A stretch of 64,000 nt of DNA from Penelope pileata (taxonomy: Eukaryota > Chordata > Aves > Galliformes > Cracidae). The notes under the pieces were generated by a model. That model was not told where the DNA came from, searched no databases, and was given only the letters and a program-made list of their open reading frames with translations. The DNA is taken from contig WBMW01000466.1 in NCBI GenBank assembly GCA_013396635.1, positions 447,265-511,264 on the forward strand. The letters are read 5' to 3'. The translations under genes and the position numbers were made by a program. Positions 11,004 through 23,025 of the stretch are shown here, piece by piece. Positions within the stretch are counted from its first letter, which is position 1. Each line of letters opens with the position of its first letter.

Positions 11004-14000
11004 AGTATTACTCTACTCCCCTCTCCATAGTCAGTCATCCTAGCAGATAATGGAGAATGACAGAATGGCGTAAGTATCAATAAGTTAATTGCACTTGCAA
11101 AGCTATTTAATGATAAGGATATTTCTTTGGGTTTTTCCTTGATGTCTTACGCTCGTTTTCTTGATATACTGAATTAAAACATGCATGTTGTCTTAGTAAG
11201 ATCAGTTAAGAGCAAATTACTTTTAGTAGGAGAAAATATGCAGAAGCAAAAAGAATTAAGGTGGTCATGAGCCTTGCAGGAAAAAAGAGCTTTAAATGAA
11301 ATAAACATGAACATGTTAGAGCATTATGCTGTGGCAATTCTCTTTCTATTTTAATGAATACAGTGGAATTTCCATTACAGACCTGACCAAATGTTGTTCT
11401 ACTTCTACATTTACCAGAAAAAGATCATCTGATATGACCTAAAATGAGAATGTTATACCTAGGGAAGTAAAATCTATATGCACGTTTTCAAATTTGCAGA
11501 GCTAACACTGGTGAGAGTTGATACTTTATCTACTTTATCTTAGAAAAATTAAAACATGGTTCTGCTTTAAAGGAATACAAAAGATCTCAGAAGCATGGAG
11601 TTGCACTGTAAAATTAACTCACAGAGAACATTTTTCAAATTTTTTGTTAAAGGAACATAACTATCTGCTTAATGTGAAGCAGTGGAAGTTGCTAACGTTC
11701 CTGCTAATAGTGTTTTCAGAAGGTGTTTTTTCCAGGCATGTCAACATAGGTTTCTGAAGTACTACTTTGATTTGAAGAGAAAATATCAGGCTTTTGCTTC
11801 TTTGCTGTGTATATATAGACTTCAAGCATGTCTTAATTGCCAACCACAGCGATCCTTTTCCCAGGAAGCACTGAGGTCTTATCAGGTAGAGAAAGCTGTA
11901 AAACATTGCCCAAAACATTGCTATTGATTCTGATTCAATCATCAGAGCAATCCCAGAGACTTCTTATCAAGTTCAAATGGAATAGGGCAAGCAACAGCAA
12001 TACTAAGAAAAGGCAATACATCTGTGCAAGAGCTTCATTTCAGGACCAAACATTATTTTCAAACAATCTATCACTGATCAGGAACATTGACAGTTATTCT
12101 GAGTGTTAAGTGATCTTACTGCATATTAATAGTGTACATGGTTATCTTGATCAGCTGACCTTTGTTCAGAATTTAAGATAGTGAAAATCAGCTGCTTAAA
12201 AAATAAGCCATTGAGATGAAAGAAAAATTTTCCTCTTAATTTTCTTGGATTTATTTACAGAACACGCCATTACAGTACCTAGGGCTGCTAACAGTTTCAG
12301 CCTTTCGGCAGCTGTTATCTCCTGCTGATGCTCTAGAGCAGTTGTCTCGCTTGTGTTGTCCCTGACACTGCTCAGGGTTCACAGGAAATTGCCATTGCTC
12401 TGGTCCTTCCTGCCATGCTACTTGCACAATATTGTTTCCCTTTTGGACAAGGAAGTTTGGGGAATGACACTGTGAAATAGTCTTTAGTCTCAGTTGAAAG
12501 GGACTGCAAGGAGACTGTTGTCAGTAACGCAGCACCAGCTCAGAATTATTTTACCTGATCTTGAGTGAGTTGAAGGTCGTGTCTATGTTGACATGGGGTA
12601 GCCACATTTCATTTCCAGCTCTGAGATTTGCTTTCTGAAGGATGCCATATTTTTTTCCATGTTAAAGTAAATTTTCATATGTTCACCCAGCCCATGAGTC
12701 TGATGAGGCTTCAGGGATAACTTTAAACCTAATTGATGTTACTCAATCTATAGTCGGTCAACCAGTAAATGCTGCCCTTCCAAATGGTACAGGAAAATGA
12801 TCTCAGGCGACTGTACTCTGCCACTTCTCCCAGTCACAGCAGACAACAGGGATTTTTTGTCTCCACTTTTATTACATGCACCTTTACTTTCAATTCCTAT
12901 ACATTTCATTTCATTTATGCATCTCGTGTTCTTGAGAACTACTTCTAGTCATTGGGTTTTGGGGCTGATGCCATTCCTTAGGCAAGTACTCTGGAAAGGA
13001 GGCATGTTCCACAATTCCCTGGCCATCCTCAGAGATATTGCCAATAAATAATAAAACATTAATAAATAAAAACAAAAGTGACTCTCAGGAGTCAGAGACC
13101 TTCTGGAATAACTGTGTAGGTTTTGGCAGCATGCAAGGTTTGCATTTTTGACAAGGAAATTGGTCAAAAGGGGATTGGTGGAATCTTTTTGTTTTCCTTG
13201 ACATGAACACAGCACGACCAGGAGACATTCCTGGTTGAAACATCGCTTAAATTTCTGTAGCTTTTTATGGAATGTCAAGACTCTAGTCTTAACTTCTGAA
13301 AACTCTCATCCAATACTTAGAGCTGAAGTTACGACACGTTATTTTAAGTGAGACTTCTACTTTCACGCCACAAAGTGTGTTAAGATGCTTTTCTCAAAGG
13401 GAAGAAGTCCAAGTGACCTTCAGGCACTGGTATGGAATTTAAGATTTCTCAACTCAAAGTATGAAAATGATGAAAATGACAACCTCACAACTAATAAGGA
13501 TGTGGGAAGCACTGTGGGGTGTTGACTTTGTGGTCTGGTGGCAGCTGTGTGTTTAAACAATGCTTTTGTCTTTAGGTTGGGGCTAGATACTCTTCTCATC
13601 ATAGAAGAGCCTGTGAAAGAGGTGAATAGCTACTGTACAATTCTGTGTTTGGATTGTAAAATCCATCTTCTTAAATGGAAAGAAAGCACGGATGGGCTCT
13701 CAGTCTTTCACTTCTTCCTTCTGTTTGATCAATGAGTGCTGCATACAGAGTAGGTGGCAGAGTCTGAAGCCCACCTTTCTCATGCTATGATACCTAATTC
13801 AACTCTTCAGTCCTTTATTACTAGCCACATTTACTCTACCATTTAATCCATTTTCCCACGTTGTTATGCTCTCTGCCCCACTGGAAACCAAGGGAACTAG
13901 ACAGAGTGATTGCCTTTCAGACAACTTGGAATAAGAAAAGTCTTTTATCTGTAGTCCTGCTGCTTGCAAACAAATGCACAATAGATACAATGAGACTGTT

Positions 14001-14515
14001 TGACATGTCAGAGGTCTATTTCTTTTTCTTGGAAAAACATCTAATGTTCCCTTGTTTAAACCAAAAGAGAACATACATTATCTGTGTCCTGTTTTCTATT
14101 TCTTAAACAAAAAACAGCTGGTACTAATGCTTGCCTTTAGGAAGAGACCATCAGGAAGTTGAAATATCAAATCTTGGCTCTACATAGTTTCCAGGGTGAT
14201 GTATAATTAAGTAGGCTGCAGTGATATTATAGAAGGTAAACATAAGGAAATATTCTTGCTAATGGAAAATTTTAAGCCGTAACATTAAATAAGGCTGAAG
14301 GAACTGAAGATTAAATTTGAATTGATCATTCACAAATTGACATGTACGTTTGCATTTATATTGTAATTTGATCAAAATAGTATCATTGTGTGGTCAGAAA
14401 TTTAAATGAGTTTGAAAAAAATAAAATGGAGAGTTATTAGGCATGATATTGATGGTTACAATCTTTGTAAGAGATTCCTGGTGCATTGATTTGTATGGTT
14501 GTTTTTTTCATCCTT

Positions 14516-14603
14516 GTTGCTAATACCATTCAATTTGAAAAACAATACATTTCCCCACAGTTGCTAATACCATTCAATTTGAAAAACAATACATTTCCCC
14601 ACA
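14516..14603. repeat. Perfect 2 x 44-bp tandem duplication
   Basis: The 44-bp unit starting GTTGCTAATACC and ending TTTCCCCACA occurs at 14516-14559 and again, without a mismatch, at 14560-14603. Sequence on either side is unique. Perfect identity implies a recent duplication, a polymorphic minisatellite, or an assembly error. Confidence 0.95.
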
Positions 14604-17600
14604 ATGTATCCAATAAGGAATGAATAGAGAGAAAACGGTTCGATGTGGAACAAATAGAAAAACAGATCAAGACAAACCATTCAATTTTCTCCCTTTGCAA
14701 CACCTTTTCCAAGTGATTATGGCACTAATACAGAGTAACTTGTTTGTATAAATACCCTTCTTTAAGAGCTAATTGTTAAATCATCTTAAGGTGTTTTTAA
14801 CTGAGGAGGTTGAATGCACCTTCAAGATGGCCACTACATATACCAAAAGAAATTGGTGCGCTCTTCCTTCAGTCCATATAGGAAGAAGTTTCAGTCTGTG
14901 AGCTGAGACATGGGCGCTGTTAAAGAATTAAAGTTGTGTACTTGTGTGTTGAAATATGGGCCAGAAGTAGTGGGATAAAGATGATGTCCTTTAGGGAATC
15001 CTATTCCTTGCAGTACCTTTCATGCTTTATGGGCAGCAGTCTGAATAGATGTACAGCAGAAGGGCTGCTTAGTAAAACAGCTGGGGTACGACCATGCACC
15101 TCCTGCCCCTGATGGGAAGAGGATAAATCCTTTAAAGACTTGTGATCGTTCTCTGAATTCGGCCATCTTGTTTGTCAAAACTTTATTTTAGACTCTGAAG
15201 GATGTTATTAAAGCCAAGATACTATGTGTACTAATCAGCCCTGAGAAGCTTTTCTGTGCCTTATCTTCTCTTGATACGATTAGCATAATACTTTCTCTTC
15301 TAGAAAGCTAAGAGCCATAAGTGACCTTCTGTTTCTTTAAAGCTCAGCTGTAAGTACTGCTGGACCATATGGTATTGATTAGAACAGCAGTTCACCTGCT
15401 GCATCTCTTAATAAAAATCATTCTATCCCATATTATCATTTAGGCCCGTTATTCTTCACCTTCAAACTTGCTCTGTTTTTGTTGTCAAATTTTAACATTG
15501 TGTGTGCTCCATGTGCACTGTTCCCACTGACTTTAGCAGGAGGCAGTGGAGGTTGCTCACTGGCACTGCACAGTGCTGAGCACTCTTGGCTCATATTGAC
15601 TTACAGACTGTGGAGGGCATGCAAGGAATAGGTCTCATGGGCAACACTTTTGCCACATGCAGAGTTGGTTTTGCCACTTTGTACAGTAAAGTATCTGTGT
15701 TGCTGTACCACTCATGAGATCCAGTACAGGCTAGTCCCTCATTGCACTTGACACTGTGAATACAAAACTTGCACAAGTACATGCCTCAGAAAGATTACTG
15801 TTGGAGGGGAGGAAAGTAAAATTGGTGGGTATAGAGATGGGGAGCTCAAGGAGATGTAGAAATGATATTGGTAACATCCAGCTTTCAGATATAACCAATA
15901 AAAATAATCTGTAGGAGGGAAGAAGAAATTCATCAGTGAAGTAACAGTCCAGTTAAAACTGGTTTATGCCCAGTCTTCTGCCTGACTTGTGCCTTGAAGG
16001 AAGATGCTTTGAAGAGTGAGCCTGTACATGTTCCTGCTCCTTCTGCTGTAACTTAGGATATCTTTCTACTTTCTCAATGTCTTGTGTTCACTCCAAATTG
16101 TGTTTGTGATCAAATTAGCATTGGGTAAAAATGCGTTTTTTCCTGTTGTTTTGTCATGTCTTGCTTTTCAGTTTGATTCAGTGAATGTTTAGTTTGTGTG
16201 GCGTAAGAATGTAAATAGATGTTCCAAGTCATTCCCAGTAAAGTGTTGTGTGGTCCCCACACATCATGTCCTCTTTTATTAGTGAGCCAGGTGTGGATTC
16301 TTGAGAGCCCCCCAGTAGTGTCTTGCTTCACGTTTAAGTATACTTCAAAAACAGCAGCTCCTGAAATCATAATCACTGTCATGTTTGGCATTTTGATTCA
16401 GAAAACAAGTGGAAAAATTATACATCCCAGGACTAACAATTTTGCCCATATTTGCATGTATTTCACCTGAGGCAAAGTCTAATATGCTTTCTGTTGTTGG
16501 GCAAGGCCACATTGAAAAGAAATCACTTCAGCAAAGCACCAGTGTTTTCTTCATTCCTTAACATCTTCCGTGAAGCTTTTGGTTGTGAAATAAAAGCAAT
16601 CCATCCTTTCAAATTTAGTTTTCAGTATGCACGTGGCTGATCTGACCTCACAAAGAGGCCCAATACCCTGAGCAGCACCCTTGCTGTTGTCTGACCAAGG
16701 AATAACATCGAAGCGAGCTATGAAAGCAGCTCCTTGCCTCCATCTTCTCTGCAGGAAATGCGTTGGTTGTTGCCAAGTGCAAACACTGGTGTGTTTTCAC
16801 AAATTGGGATTGCTTTCAGGCAGCAGATTGTTGCAGGTTCAAAGTACGATTTTTGAAAAGATGCTAGTATTCAGGTAAAAGCAGTGTTCCTGCTTGTGGT
16901 TGCCTAAAGACTGCATCAAAATCCTGCTGCACCCAGACTGCAGAATTGCTAGCATCAGATAGCTTATGCGTTATATATCCTGCATGTTACAAAGATTTGC
17001 TTGAAGCTCAGGGCTTAACAAGCATAACACAGAAGGACTTTTGTACAAAGCTTGAAGAGTTAGTACTTGGCCTTTGGCCAGGAATAAAGAGTGCTTGCCC
17101 TTGTGCCATTTTGTCCTATGCTACTCCACTGCTGGCAGCAGTTCTGCTTCAGTGTAATTGTTGGCACCGAAGCCAAGCTGAGCCCTGAATGGCCTCTTCC
17201 TGCAAGAAAGCAGGGGTGCAGAGGTCTGAAGCTGCATCAAAACTCCATATTGATCAACTGTAATAGAGGACTCTATTATGAGAACCCTTCATATTAAAGC
17301 CAGGCAAATTGACTACAGCGATGCAGTAGCGAAGTACTAAAAAAAGCCATGAAGAGTGTGAAGTAATTTTCAGCTTTTCCACAAGGTAATGGACAGGCTA
17401 AAAGAATACAAGAACAAACAGCCCCTTCTGTGACAGTTACTGTTTTGTCTGCCTATCTGCAGTTGTTAATCTTTCTTTCCTACCTCTGCTGAGTAGTAGT
17501 TGAATTTTTCGGTCGCATCTGGTCTGGGCACAGCACAGTTGCAGCTTTAAGTGATAAAGTATTTTTTATTGTTTGAAAAGGCTTGATTGCTCTTCTTTAT

Positions 17601-17648
17601 TCTTGCTTACTGATCTTTAAAAAATACTTTCCCATTTCATTGAGGCAG

Positions 17649-17937
17649 ATTTGGAAGTCAAACCAGAAACTTCAGACTCTACTACGATGGAAAGCACTTT
17701 GTTGGGGAGAAACGTTTTGAGTCCATCCATGACCTGGTGACAGATGGATTGATTACTCTTTATATTGAAACCAAGGCAGCAGAATACATTGCCAAGATGA
17801 CAATAAATCCAATTTATGAACACATAGGATATACAACTTTAAACAGAGAGCCAGCACACAAAAAACATTTGCCAACCCTGAGAGATGCACATGATGGGAA
17901 AGACTCTACAGGAGAGGATGAGGTAGCAGAAAAGAGG
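17649..17937 (+). CDS. CHN1: CHN1 alpha2 exon, C-terminal half of SH2 and linker
   Basis: This 289-bp exon encodes human alpha2 residues 88-183, beginning FGSQTRNFRLYYDG and ending EDEVAEKR. Its first base completes the Arg codon begun in the previous exon, and it ends on a codon boundary (AAG AGG|GTAAGC), giving a phase 0 intron. The first half finishes the SH2 fold (HFVGEKRFESIHDLV, then GLITLYIETKAAEYIAKM). The second half is the SH2-C1 linker, which in the chimaerin family helps hold the closed, autoinhibited form. The residues altered in human Duane retraction syndrome, Ile126 and Tyr143 (in LYIET and NPIYEH), are the normal ones here. The acidic linker end (DAHDGKDSTGEDEVAEKR) is the least conserved stretch. 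The exon is used only by alpha2. Confidence 0.97.
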
Positions 17938-20900
17938 GTAAGCAATTGTTAACCCACATTCCTTTTTCTGTTAGACTTTTTATTTTCTACTTTTAACCCT
18001 CCCCCTCTGCTATAAAGTACTAACTGTAATATATATCTGTAGATATTTAGTCTGCACAATTATTTCTGATATTGCAATAATAGAGATATTTTAAATTGTT
18101 TCAGTTTTTTTTTAACAGTACTTGTGCATATTGCAAATGTCAGATTCAAAGATTTGTTATTTACCATTGCAAGGTTCCTTTCTTCAGGTTTTCTCACAAT
18201 TATAGATGTTACTGTAAAGTCACTTCTTTATTTCAAGTAGGCTAAGAATATTTCATCTTAAAATTGTTTACAGCGTCTAAAACAATTGCCCATTGATCAA
18301 AAAAAATATTCCTTAGTAAATTCAGCATTCCCCAAACAAAATGCATTCCATAATCTCTTCAGCAGTCTGCATACAATGACATTGAAGTTGTCCAAATTAT
18401 AAATACACCTGTTCATTAAGATGATAAAAAGTTAAAACATTTCACTTGGCGAAGTTCTGTCAGAAGCTGACAGAGCTATTTTTGGCCTCAGCCAGACTTA
18501 TGAAGAAGGATTGCTCTCTTCAGAGAGTTGCATTATCAGCTGAGAACTGACTGCACTGTGGATTAAAAAAGAAAAACGAACAACATAAAAATCTTAGAAC
18601 CAGTGAAAACAGAAATATTAAAGGAGGTTGGGAAAGTATCAGGCAGACAAAGCAGCTGCCTGAACCTTTTTTCGTATGATGGAGACTAAGCTTAAAGAAA
18701 GCAAAATGTAAATTCCATCATGTTAAACTAATTACTTTGTTTATTGAAAAGCCAGCATGTGAAAGTTTTTTTAAAGTGTATTCTTACATATGTTTATGTG
18801 TGAATGCATGTGTAATAATCTGATACGCTCCCCAGCTTCTCTGACTTCACAATGATGTTAGGAGTACCTAATATGCTTTTAATGCTTAGAAGAAATACTA
18901 ACCTTAGCTTGGATCATTTGTTTTTCCAGTCAGAAATACGTCTGTGATCTCAGTTTGTCTTGAGGGGAAGAGGGGGTCTCCCTAATGATTTCCAACATAC
19001 ATGAGCATCATAATGAAACTAAGTTGTGTACAGATCCATAGACAGGCTCATAGGTTTGGTCCTTCAAATCCTTTTCCAGCCATCTGGAGCACCAGACCTG
19101 CACCGAATTTGCGGAGATGAAGCACCCAAGTAGGTTAAAGTGTGAATCTTCACTGTTTGTCCTACTGTGATCAGATCATTTTAACAGAAGAAATACTGGC
19201 GAGTGTATTGATGCTAGCTGACCATATTAAATACTGGATTTGTTGCCTGTTAAGTATTAGTAGTAGAGGTGTGACAGTTCCTAACTGCCACTGACTTCAG
19301 CGTGCTATTTCAAAAGGATTTTTTTTTTCTACATGTTATCGTAGAGGGTTCACTGTAATGCAAAGCCTGGGTAAAAATCTTCTGTAAGAGTTCTGGAAGT
19401 CACCACTTTGGGTTTGTGTGATAAAATTAACTCTTACTGCATTTAGCAGCTTTCAAGGGACAACATGACTCTGTTCTGTCACAACATTTTTTATGGTGAT
19501 GAAAAAATTTCCATAGTAAAGGGATTTTGATGATTATAGCCAAAGAATGCTGGTTTTTCTTTAGAGTATGTGGTCTTATGTCAGACTCATCAACAAAGCA
19601 TGAATATTGTTCCAAACATTTTTCACTAAATAGTTCAATGCCTGTTAAGTATTTCTCACATACTGAAATTTCAGGTGAAAAACCTTTAGAGAGATTAGTT
19701 GTGTAATTGCAACATCCCACTCTGTTTGGAAGTTATAAGTAACTCACGTTGCTTCATCTGCAACATTGCTGAACTGCAGTGGTGGTTACTGGCCTGAAGC
19801 CCAGCCTTTGAGTCTTTTCACTTTATGTCTTGGAACTGTATTGATGTGGACACAGTAGGACACATGGAGGTCTCAGTGCAGTTAAATGTGGAGATTTCAG
19901 TTTGATTTAAAGTCACTGCCAGTTGGGATTACTACCTTTGGCCACACAGGGAAGGCACAGCGTGCTTCTTTTACTGTGGAGTGGCACAGAGGTCACATCT
20001 TTGCTGCCTGTATTCCTTTTGGCGCCTGTGCTGGGAAATGACACAGAGTCCCAAGTGTCACCTCACCCAGCAAATCTCCGAGGGGAGTGAGGCATTCAGC
20101 CCCGTGACCAGTACCTGCTCCTAGCAGCAACCTCAGTGTTTGGAGTGAGCCCCGGGGCCCAGCTAAGGCGTGCCAAATCCTCTTCCCTCCTCTGTAAGTC
20201 ATAGGATGTGGAGAGGGAGGGAAATGTAGCGTTGGCTTTACCCAGTGTCTCACGGAGGGAGGGTGTGTGTGCACCAAAGAAGTCATGGGGAGAGGAGACC
20301 TCAGGGGGCTTTCCTATGCCCTCCCATCACTCTCCAAGAAGCTTGGCTACTTGCACACACACTGAAGCTGTCCCCTTGACAACCTGGGAGAGCTGCTTCA
20401 GGACCAAAGGGGTGAATGCGACTGGCAGGGGGACTGCAAAAGGGTGGCTCAGTCACAGCTGGTGGGACTCTCCCAGTCCTGGTTAATTTTATACAAACCA
20501 GTAAAATCAGGAGGTGTATACTTGTATGACGTAATTTGCATTTAAAGCATGAGTCCAGTACCAGATGGAAGGAAATAATTCTCTTCCTTAAAAGCCTCTC
20601 TACTGTAAAAAGATAACAGTCTAGCATCAAGAACAGAGTTACACAGAATACCAAATCTCTCTGCTAGATTATGAGCTTTTTGTTGATAAAATAGTAATAA
20701 ATAAGAAAAAGATATATATCCTCTACTAAATTGCTTAGAGGGTCATTGTACCCTTTTGGTGCAGGCTCCTGCTTCTTATTGATATTTACTTGAAAATTTC
20801 AATTTATAATCGCATACTCTGCCTTATTATGAGCAATTGTTTGCATAATTTAACTAAAGTACAAGGACGCTTTTTTGCAGGACATTGATAAATAGGTCAA

Positions 20901-22949
20901 GTATTTTTTCTTTGTCTTTGGTACGAGAGATGGAAGAGTAATTCCTGTTGTCCGATATGAAGTGTGTATCACTGAATCAATGTTGACAATTCTAACAAAG
21001 AGTGCAAAGAAAATTGTCCAAAATCCAGCAAGAGAAGAAGGTTATCTTGTCATCTGAATAGCAAAAAACTGTATACTCAGGGACGATGAGAAACAAAATT
21101 TCTGCAGGGTGCAGAATTTGACAATTAATGCATCTTTATCAGTTTTATACTATAGTCAGGGAGCTTCTCTCTAATTTTTCACTCTACATTCCTCTTCTGT
21201 TAAACAGAGGAAAAAGTCTGGGTCCTGAGCACTGATCACCCTGAGACAAAATACAGTCCCAGATTTGCAAATTCTGAGGACATTCAGATCCAAACCTAAG
21301 CTTTGTGACTGTTTCCCAGTCCTGTGTGAGTGGTGCATAAAATATAAATCCTTCAGAAGACGAAGGGAAAGGCACACATGCGCTGACTGGGGAACAGCTG
21401 GTGGGAATGTAATTTCACTTCCTGACATAAAATCAAGTGGAGGAAATTGGGTAGCCAGAGAACATACCTCCAACATGAGAATGAAATATTAAAGAAGACT
21501 TCGCCTAGCTTTGAATTTGGTGTGGGGCTGTGGCAGGGAATGCCACTGATGTATGTTAGATGCCTCCTGGCATGCACTAATACTACTTTATTTATTCCCC
21601 ACTCTTTTCAGCTATTAATCTACAGTAGAAGAATTCATTGTATGCTGGGTGACTTGTCATATGCAATACATTAAAAATGAGCCTTAGTAAAGGGGAAGGA
21701 TTTAAAGACCGTGAAAGCTGAGAAGACAAAAATTGTGCAATCATTAGATGAGGATTGTAGGACACAAGTCACAGTACTCTGAAGTACTGAGTCCTGCAAA
21801 AGACCACACTGCGGTGTGATTTAAGATGCGGTTTTTAATAGAAGATGCACAAAAATATAATGCACTATGCAGCTTCCCTGGTTATGAGAAGGATTTTGAC
21901 TGCTTTCTTTGTACAAGTTAAAAATAAAATTACTGGTTAATGATTTATGATTTTCATAACCTATGAAAGAATTAAATAGTCAGATAACTGGAGGAGTGGA
22001 GATTGAAAATGGGAGAGAGCTTTACATGCTCCAGTGCCCTGAATAGGTATTTTAGCTGCCGTGCTAAAAAGATAATGCCAGTTCCCAAAACAGTCTGCAG
22101 ATTGTTCAGGACTCAATTGTGCAGCCATCGTGGTCTGTGTGCTAAGAGAAAGGTCTGGGATTCACTTGAAAGGGGGCTTCCCATGTGGATTCAGTCTGTA
22201 TGGCCTGATGTGGGGATGGAAATAATACCCACTATCACAAGATTTACTGTTCCTCCCGTGCCTTGAATACTGATGGATCTCTGAACGTTTTCCACTCTCA
22301 AAGGTAATTATGGCCTTGGAAGAGATTACTTGATTTAGTTAAATACCTTATAAAAATGGTACCTTTGTGAAATTAATAAATAGCTAGATATATACGTTGA
22401 GTCCTTCTTGAAAGCCCTGCAAAGGATGAAATTGTTTATTTTTCATTTTGACATGCTTTTGAGATATTAATGTAAGATGTGTGAGTGATCTATCCAAAAT
22501 TTAACATTTGCTATAAGAAAACAAAATAATCAGTTATGAGCTCTCCTGTCTTTCAGAATGAAATGCTGGGGTTAATGTTAGGATAGCAACTAAATGATAT
22601 TTATTCTTGTTTACACTGGTGACAAGTGCTGTTTCTTCAAGAAACCGCAGCAATTGCAAATCAATTAAAACCCCTTTCTAGGCTGTAATATATTCAGTTC
22701 AGTTCCCAAAAATGGAGAGAATGGAGAGAAGGTTTGTGCATCAGTCATCCAACAAAAGCACCCTTTTGTTCTTTTTAATGGTCTGAGCAGCGATACCATT
22801 TTTTCCTCTGTAGTGATGAAGGCTGATTGTCTGCAACTCTGTTCAAGGAGATTTGGAAATGTAAATCTGCGTCATTTTAGTAGGAAACATGCTTTTAAGC
22901 CTGCCTCCAAAGATAATCCAGAGCACAAAGTTAATTGCAATATCTGTGT

Positions 22950-23025
22950 ACATTTCTAATGGATTCATACAAGCCTCCATACACAAAATGAAAGGTCACA
23001 GCTATGGCTGCTCCCAGAGGACCAG
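22950..23025 (+). repeat. 76-bp dispersed repeat, copy 1
   Basis: Matches 32588-32663 in the same orientation over 76 aligned bases with no indels and 8 mismatches, by hand count (about 89% identity). It starts ACATTTCTAATGGATTCATA and ends CCCAGAGGACCAG. The flanks are unrelated. I do not recognise the family, and no terminal repeats or tail are visible. Confidence 0.85.

Larger units (their letters stand above)
313..17648 (+). other. CHN1: CHN1 intron (17.3 kb) within the SH2 coding region
   Basis: This is a long phase 2 intron between the two SH2 exons. It has no coding sequence that I can recognise on either strand; all open frames are short and show no known domain. It is AT-rich and holds poly-A and poly-T tracts, a MIR-like relic near 8.3 kb, a palindromic pair of E-boxes near 10.05 kb and a 44-bp tandem duplication near 14.5 kb, each listed separately. 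Its acceptor is ttcattgaggcag, ending at 17648. Confidence 0.9.
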
